NCBI RefSeq assembly: GCF_002803075.1
Contig: NZ_NNBK01000018.1
Coordinates: forward strand, 1-36,326
Reading direction: 5' to 3'
From: Streptomyces sp. CB01373
GTDB lineage: Bacteria; Actinomycetota; Actinomycetes; Streptomycetales; Streptomycetaceae
DNA: 36,326 nt
Positions 31,472 to 36,326 of this stretch are shown one piece after another. Each line of letters starts with the position of its first letter. Position 1 is the first letter of the stretch. The notes under the pieces are model-generated. The model saw only the letters and a program-made list of their open reading frames with translations, made no database searches and was not told the origin of the DNA. The position numbers and the translations under genes were made by a program.

Positions 31472-32223
31472 GCCGCGGCCTCCTCCTCCGTGCCGGCCAG
31501 GATCTCCGCGATGTGCACCGGCCGCATCCGCGTCCCGAGGCGGGCCATCGTGCCGCCGAGGTGCATCAGGCACGAGTTGTCGCCCGCGCACAGCACCTCC
31601 GCGCCCGTCGACTCGGCGTTGCGCACCTTGTCCGCGCCCATCGCCGCCGAGACATCGGGGTTCTTCACCGCGAAGGTGCCGCCGAAACCGCAGCACTCCT
31701 CGGCCCCGGGCAGCTCCACCAGCTCCAGCCCCTTCACCGCCCGCAGCAGCCGCAGCGGACGGTCGCCCAGGCCCAGACCGCGCAGCCCGTGGCAGGTCGG
31801 GTGATAGGTCACCGTGTGCGGGTAGTACGCGCCCACGTCCGTCACCCCCAGCACGTCCACCAGGAACTCGGTCAGCTCGTACGTCCTCGGCACCACCGGG
31901 GCCAGGGTGGCCGCGAGCCCGTCGCCGCGCCCCTCAGTCCGTGCGCGGGCGCCCATGCGCGGATACAGCTCCCGCACCATCGCGCCGCAGGAACCGGACG
32001 GTGTCACGATCGCCTCGTAGTCCCGGAAGACCTCCGCGAAGCGCCGGGCCAGCGGCTCGGCCTCGTGCCGGTAGCCGGTGTTGTAGTGCGCCTGCCCGCA
32101 GCAGGTCTGGGCCATCGGGAAGTCCACCTCGACACCCAGCCTGGTCAGGAGCTTCACCGTCGCGCGCCCGGTGTCCGGATAGAGCGTGTCGTTGACGCAG
32201 GTCAGGAACAGAGCGACACGCAT
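31468..32223 (-). CDS. lutA: Lactate utilization protein LutA (CCG-domain Fe-S protein)
   Basis: The protein has 251 residues from ATG 32223, preceded by GAGGAGCC. It contains two cysteine-rich CCG domains of the GlpC/HdrB type: AQTCCGQAHYNTGYRHEAEP and PGAEECCGFGGTFAVKNPDV, with further cysteines in TPSGSCGAMVRE, YHPTCHGLRGLG and CAGDNSCLMHLGG. These bind an iron-sulfur cluster in LutA, part of LutABC. It is the first lut gene, 170 bp downstream of the rhamnulokinase stop on the same strand. That gap could hold its own promoter, but no clear -10/-35 was seen and no terminator separates it from the rha genes. Confidence 0.96.
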   Translation of the reverse strand: MRVALFLTCVNDTLYPDTGRATVKLLTRLGVEVDFPMAQTCCGQAHYNTGYRHEAEPLARRFAEVFRDYEAIVTPSGSCGAMVRELYPRMGARARTEGRGDGLAATLAPVVPRTYELTEFLVDVLGVTDVGAYYPHTVTYHPTCHGLRGLGLGDRPLRLLRAVKGLELVELPGAEECCGFGGTFAVKNPDVSAAMGADKVRNAESTGAEVLCAGDNSCLMHLGGTMARLGTRMRPVHIAEILAGTEEEAAA

Positions 32224-32375
32224 CGCGGCTCCTCGTCGTCGGTCGTCGGACGGGTGTCGGGGGCACCGCCCACACGCGCTCAGCGTAGTGGCGGAGCAAT
32301 CGGGCGCGGGGTCCGGCGGGAGATCCCGGCCTCCGGCGTGGCGGAGACCGCGAGCCCCCGGCCCGGCGAGGCACC

Positions 32376-32405
32376 GGCTCATGGGGCGACGGCTCACGGG
32401 GTGAC
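32376..32405 (-). repeat. 15-bp tandem duplication across the rhaB stop codon
   Basis: GGCTCATGGGGCGAC (32376-32390) and GGCTCACGGGGTGAC (32391-32405) match at 13 of 15 positions. On the minus strand the second copy encodes the final residues of RhaB and its TGA; the first repeats them, giving a second in-frame TGA five codons later. Confidence 0.8.
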
Positions 32406-33848
32406 GGCGGTGAGCCGGGCCTCGGCCGCGCGCCAGGCCGCCGCGTCGCCGCCCGGCTCGTACCGCACGAGCGGCTGCGTCCGGGCGAGCAGGGCCCGCA
32501 TTCCGGCCCGGTCGCCGACGAGCCCGTGCGCGCGGGCCTGCACCAGGACGTTGCCGAGGGCCGCCGCCTCGGCCGGCCCGGCGACCACGGGCAGCCCGCA
32601 GGCGTCCGCGGTCAGTCCGCACAGCAGGGCGTTGCGGGCGCCCCCGCCCACGAGGTGCACGACGTCGACGGGGTGGTCGGCGAGCCGCTCGGCCTCCGCG
32701 ACCGCCCTGCGGTGGGCGAGGGCGAGGGAGTCGAGGACGCAGCGGGTGATCTCGGCGCGGGAGCCGGGCACCGGCTGGCCCGAGGCCTCGCAGGCCGCCG
32801 CGATCCGCTCCGGCATCCGGTCCGGCGCGAGGAAGGCCGTGTCGCCCGCGTCGATGACCGACCGGAGCGCGGGCACCTCGGCGGCCTCCCGCAGCAGCTC
32901 GTCCAGGTCCGGGTCGCCCCAGGCCCGCAGGCACTCCTGGAGCAGCCACAGCCCCATGATGTTGCGCAGGTAGCGGACCGTTCCGTCGAGCCCCAGCTCG
33001 TTGGTGAAGTTGGCGGCGCGGCTGTCCTCGGTGAGCACCGGAGCGTCCAGCTCCAGACCGGCCAGCGACCAGGTGCCCGTGCAGATGTACGCGAACCGTT
33101 CCCCGGAGGCGGGCACGGCGGCCACCGCGGACGCCGTGTCGTGCGAGGCGACGGTCGTCACCGGCACCGGCCCGCGCAGCCCGGTCTCCCGCAGCACCTC
33201 GGGCCGCAGCACACCCGCCGGATCCCCGGGGCGGCGCAGCGGCGCGAACAGGTCCAGGTCGACACCCAGCCGGGCCGCGACCTCGTACGACCAGTCGTGC
33301 GTGCGCGGGTCGACGAGCTGGGTGGTCGAGGCGTTGGTGAGTTCGGTGCCCTGCTCGCCCGTGAGCCAGTACGCCAGCAGGTCGGGGATCAACAACAGGC
33401 GCCGCGCGGAGGAGAGTTGGGGAGAGGAGCGGGAGGCCGCCAGTTGGTACAGCGTGTTGAAGGGCGCGTACTGGATGCCGGTCGCCGCGTACAGCTCGGC
33501 GGCCGGCACCGTCGCCCACACCTTCCGCGCCACGCCCTCGGTGCGCGCGTCGCGGTAGTGGACGGGGTTGCCGAGCAGGGCGCCGTCCGCGTCGAGCAGT
33601 CCGTAGTCCACGGCCCAGCCGTCGATGCCGACGGAATCCACCCGCCCCGCCGCCCTCAGCCCGTCGAGCACTCCGGCGTACAGGGCGAGCACGTCCCAGC
33701 GCAGCCCCTCGGGAAGCCGTGCCGGCCGGTTGGGGAAGCGGTGCGCCTCGGTCAGCGCCAGCCGGTCGTGGCCGACCCGCCCGACCATGACCCGGCCGCT
33801 GGACGCGCCGAGGTCGACGGCGGCGTACGCCCTCACGTCCGGGCTCAT
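32394..33848 (-). CDS. rhaB: Rhamnulokinase (FGGY family)
   Basis: The protein has 484 residues from ATG 33848, overlapping the aldolase fusion stop by 4 bp. FGGY-kinase motifs: YAAVDLGASSGRVMVG (phosphate 1), SVGIDGWAVDYGLLDADGAL (catalytic Asp region), TNASTTQLVDPRTHDWSYEV, TTVASHDTASAVAAVPA, YICTGTWSLAGLEL and the C-terminal ATP-site VVHLVGGGARNALLCGLTAD. The sequence HRFPNRPARLPEGLRWDVLA is typical of RhaB. It phosphorylates L-rhamnulose to rhamnulose-1-phosphate, which the preceding aldolase cleaves. Its 3' end carries a tandem duplication of the stop region. Confidence 0.95.
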   Translation of the reverse strand: MSPDVRAYAAVDLGASSGRVMVGRVGHDRLALTEAHRFPNRPARLPEGLRWDVLALYAGVLDGLRAAGRVDSVGIDGWAVDYGLLDADGALLGNPVHYRDARTEGVARKVWATVPAAELYAATGIQYAPFNTLYQLAASRSSPQLSSARRLLLIPDLLAYWLTGEQGTELTNASTTQLVDPRTHDWSYEVAARLGVDLDLFAPLRRPGDPAGVLRPEVLRETGLRGPVPVTTVASHDTASAVAAVPASGERFAYICTGTWSLAGLELDAPVLTEDSRAANFTNELGLDGTVRYLRNIMGLWLLQECLRAWGDPDLDELLREAAEVPALRSVIDAGDTAFLAPDRMPERIAAACEASGQPVPGSRAEITRCVLDSLALAHRRAVAEAERLADHPVDVVHLVGGGARNALLCGLTADACGLPVVAGPAEAAALGNVLVQARAHGLVGDRAGMRALLARTQPLVRYEPGGDAAAWRAAEARLTAVTP

Positions 33849-35884
33849 CGCAGGAAGGCGGCCGCGACACCGGCGTCGACGGGGACGTGCAGCCCCGTGG
33901 TGTGGGTCAGCTCCCCGCCGGTCAGCGCGAAGACGGCGTTCGCCACGTGCTCGGGCAGCACCTCCCGCTTCAGCAGCGTCCGCCCGGCGTAGAACTCGCC
34001 GAGCTTGTCCTCCGGCACTCCGTACACGGCGGCCCGTTGCGCGCCCCAGCCGCCCGCGAAGATCCCGGAGCCGCGGACGACTCCGTCCGGGTTGACCCCG
34101 TTGACCCGGATCCCGTGTTCGCCCAACTCGGCTGCCAGCAGCCGTACCTGATGCGCCTGGTCGGCCTTGGTGGCCGAGTAGGCGATGTTGTGGGGCCCGG
34201 CGAACACGGCGTTCTTGGAAGCGATGTAGACGATGTCTCCGCCCAGCCCCTGGGCGATCATCACCCGCGCCGCCTCCCGCGAGACCAGGAACGACCCGCG
34301 CGCCATGATGGCGTGCTGGCGGTCCCAGTCCTCGGCCGAGGTCTCCAGCAGCGGCTTGGAGATCGAGATGCCGGCGTTGTTGACGACCAGGTCCACCCCG
34401 CCGAAGGCGAGCAGGGCGGCCTCGAAGGCATCCGCGATCTGCTCCTCGTCCGTCACGTCCACCGGAACGGCGACCGCCTTGTCGGGCCCGCCGAGTTCCC
34501 CGGCGACGGCGGCGGCGCTCCGGCCGTTCATATCGGCGACGACGACGCACGCGCCCTCGTCGGCGAGCCGTCGCGCGATGGCCCTGCCGATGCCGCTGCC
34601 CGCGCCGGTGACGAGCGCGACGCGTGCCGCGAGCGGCTTCGGCGCGGGCATCCGCCGGAGCTTGGCCTCCTCCAGCTCCCAGTACTCGATGCGGAACTTC
34701 TCCGACTCCTCGATCGGCGAGTACGTCGACACGGCCTCCGCGCCCCGCATGACGTTGATCGCGTTGACGTAGAACTCGCCGGCCACCCGGGCCGTCTGCT
34801 TGTCCTTGCCGAAGGAGAACATGCCGACGCCCGGCACGAGAACGATCGCCGGGTCCGCGCCGCGCATCGCGGGGGAGTCGGGCCGGGCGTGCCTTCGGTA
34901 GTAGGCGGTGTACTGCTCGCGGTACTCGGCGTGCAGCTCCTTCAGCCGGGCGATCGCCTGCTCCGGCGGAGCCGTCGGCGGCAGGTCGAGCACGAGCGGC
35001 CGGACCTTGGTCCGCAGGAAGTGGTCGGGGCAGGAGGTGCCGAGCGCGGCGAGCCGCGGATGCCCGGCACGGGAGAGGAAGTCCAGTACCACGGGAGCGT
35101 CGCTGAAGTGCCCGACCTGCGCCCTGTCCTGGGAGGCGATCGCGCGCACGTACGGCGCGACGGCCGCGGCCCGCTTCCGCCGCTCACTCTCGGGCAGCGC
35201 CTCGTACCCCTCGACGACCGCCCCGAACGGCTCGGGCCTCCCGCGTTCGGCGAGGAAGGCCTCGGCGGCGCGGATGATGTGCAGCGAGTTGCGCTCGCAC
35301 TCCTCGGAGTCCGCGCCCCACGCGGTGATCCCGTGCCCGCCGAGCACGCAGCCGATCGCCTGCGGATGGGCCTCCCTGACCGCGGCGATGTCCAGCCCGA
35401 GCTGGAATCCGGGCCGCCGCCAGGGCACCCACACCACACGGTCCCCGAAGCACTCGGCGGTCAGCTTCTCCCCGTCGGCGGCGCAGGCGAGCGCGATACC
35501 GGAGTCGGGGTGCAGATGGTCCACGTGCGGGGCGCCGACCAGCCCGTGCATGGCGGTGTCGATGGAGGGCGCCGCTCCCCCCTTGCCGTGCAGGCAGTAG
35601 TCGAACGCGGCGACCATCTCGTCCTCGCGCTCGACACCGGGGTAGACACCGGCGAGCGCCCTCAGCCGGTCCAGCCGCAGCACGGCGAGGCCGGCCTCGG
35701 TGAGTGTCCCGAGGTCGCCTCCGGAGCCCTTCACCCACATCAGCTCGACGTCGTCGCCGGTGACGGGATCGGTGCCGACGCCCTTCGCGGACGCGTTGCC
35801 GCCCGCGTAGTTGGTGTTGCGCGGATCGGCACCCAGCCGGTGGGACCGGGACAGAAGGGCGGAGGCTTCAGGGTGAAGTGGCAT
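33845..35884 (-). CDS. rhaD: Bifunctional rhamnulose-1-phosphate aldolase/short-chain alcohol dehydrogenase
   Basis: The protein has 679 residues from ATG 35884 (MPLHPEASALLSRSHRLGAD); AGGAG lies 9 nt upstream. The N-terminal class II aldolase part (about 1-420) has NTNYAGGNASAKG, MWVKGSGGDLGTL and the zinc-site APHVDHLHPDSGIALA; the C-terminal half (about 430-679) is an SDR: VALVTGAGSGIGRAIARRLA, NNAGISISKP and YSATKADQAHQVR with the catalytic Tyr and Lys. The fused family (RhaD of the RhaD/RhaE-type pathway) splits rhamnulose-1-P into DHAP and L-lactaldehyde, and the dehydrogenase domain oxidises lactaldehyde to L-lactate. The lut genes next downstream then oxidise L-lactate. The gene is 76 bp from rhaI. 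Confidence 0.95.
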   Translation of the reverse strand: MPLHPEASALLSRSHRLGADPRNTNYAGGNASAKGVGTDPVTGDDVELMWVKGSGGDLGTLTEAGLAVLRLDRLRALAGVYPGVEREDEMVAAFDYCLHGKGGAAPSIDTAMHGLVGAPHVDHLHPDSGIALACAADGEKLTAECFGDRVVWVPWRRPGFQLGLDIAAVREAHPQAIGCVLGGHGITAWGADSEECERNSLHIIRAAEAFLAERGRPEPFGAVVEGYEALPESERRKRAAAVAPYVRAIASQDRAQVGHFSDAPVVLDFLSRAGHPRLAALGTSCPDHFLRTKVRPLVLDLPPTAPPEQAIARLKELHAEYREQYTAYYRRHARPDSPAMRGADPAIVLVPGVGMFSFGKDKQTARVAGEFYVNAINVMRGAEAVSTYSPIEESEKFRIEYWELEEAKLRRMPAPKPLAARVALVTGAGSGIGRAIARRLADEGACVVVADMNGRSAAAVAGELGGPDKAVAVPVDVTDEEQIADAFEAALLAFGGVDLVVNNAGISISKPLLETSAEDWDRQHAIMARGSFLVSREAARVMIAQGLGGDIVYIASKNAVFAGPHNIAYSATKADQAHQVRLLAAELGEHGIRVNGVNPDGVVRGSGIFAGGWGAQRAAVYGVPEDKLGEFYAGRTLLKREVLPEHVANAVFALTGGELTHTTGLHVPVDAGVAAAFLR

Positions 35885-35960
35885 GGGGTTCCCTTCAGGA
35901 GAGGGGCGTGCGGGGGAGGGGGGAGGGAAGTACGCGAAAGGGCATGGGCGCTTCCCGGAA

Positions 35961-36326
35961 CTAAGCTCCCCACCCCGCCTGTTGACCGCCGACCCGCTCG
36001 GCGGCGATCTTCTCCGCCCACCCCGACCGGCGGTACGCCGCGAGCGGATCGGGATCCAGCCCCATCTCCTCCCGCACCTCACGCAGCAACGGCCGGACAT
36101 CCGTGTTGTACGCGTCCATCAACACCGCGTTGGCCTCCAGCACGTCCCCAGAGACCTGCGCGGCGGCCAGCGCCTCGCGGTCCGTCAACAGGGCCTTTGC
36201 CGTGGCCTCCTGGACGTTCATCACCGACCGGATGATCGCCGGGATCTTCGCCTCGATGTTGTGGCACTGGTCGAGCATGAACGCGACCCCGGACGTCAGT
36301 CCGCCCCCGCGCACCACCTCGTACAT
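35961..36326 (-). CDS. rhaI: L-rhamnose isomerase, C-terminal part (runs off the window)
   Basis: The frame is open to the last base of the window, so the start lies beyond it. The 121 visible residues contain VAFMLDQCHNIEAKIPAIIR, a block shared by actinobacterial and Pseudomonas-type L-rhamnose isomerases with metal-site residues, followed by SVMNVQEATAKALLTDREAL and an ending SGWAEKIAAERVGGQQ. The enzyme converts L-rhamnose to L-rhamnulose. It is the first visible gene of the rhaI-rhaD-rhaB-lutABC series; any transporter or regulator would lie further right. Confidence 0.9.
   Translation of the reverse strand: MYEVVRGGGLTSGVAFMLDQCHNIEAKIPAIIRSVMNVQEATAKALLTDREALAAAQVSGDVLEANAVLMDAYNTDVRPLLREVREEMGLDPDPLAAYRRSGWAEKIAAERVGGQQAGWGA

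Overview
The window is high-GC actinobacterial chromosome, almost certainly Streptomyces. Codons end mostly in G/C, GTG starts are common, genes are tightly packed, and families typical of the genus recur (PAS-GAF-SpoIIE phosphatase, PucR regulator, DUF574-type methyltransferase, Rv1733c-like membrane protein, B12-riboswitch-controlled metE). No rRNA, tRNA, CRISPR array, insertion sequence or phage gene was seen.

Layout. (1) 1-4.6 kb is a worn region: the tail of an M56 metallopeptidase, a small TPR protein, the 3' end of a DHA2-type MFS exporter, a metE with one extra base that splits its frame under an intact-looking cobalamin riboswitch, and the 3' ends of a divergent FAD-monooxygenase/TetR pair apparently joined by deletion. 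(2) 4.7-8.9 kb: PAS/GAF/PP2C phosphatase, HSL-type esterase, orphan FAD-binding molybdopterin-dehydrogenase-type protein. (3) 9-11.4 kb: CopA copper ATPase behind two CsoR-like palindromes. (4) 11.5-17 kb: MalY/PatB aminotransferase, then a translationally coupled CaiB/BaiF CoA-transferase and glutaryl-CoA-type acyl-CoA dehydrogenase, with a PucR-type regulator divergent from them. (5) 17.2-20.6 kb: SAM methyltransferase, PolX, PP2C phosphatase. (6) 20.8-25.1 kb: baeRF protein, Rv1733c-like protein, tandem universal stress protein, CBS-BON protein and a cyclic-nucleotide-binding protein without a DNA-binding domain. This set mirrors members of the mycobacterial DosR (hypoxia/dormancy) regulon, and its two promoter regions carry GGGCC-N4/5-GGCCC inverted repeats. 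(7) 25.5-29.3 kb: secreted 5'-nucleotidase, CtaG-like membrane protein, cupin. (8) 29.3-36.3 kb, all on the minus strand: rhaI (partial), rhamnulose-1-P aldolase/dehydrogenase fusion, rhamnulokinase, lutA, lutB, lutC.

How the genes fit together. Region 8 reads as one catabolic route: L-rhamnose to rhamnulose to rhamnulose-1-P, cleavage to DHAP and L-lactaldehyde, oxidation of lactaldehyde to L-lactate by the fused SDR domain, and oxidation of lactate to pyruvate by LutABC. Region 4 reads as glutarate activation (CoA transfer) followed by glutaryl-CoA dehydrogenation. Region 6 reads as a low-oxygen/quiescence stress island. All functions are assigned from recognised motifs and family knowledge; no database search was run.
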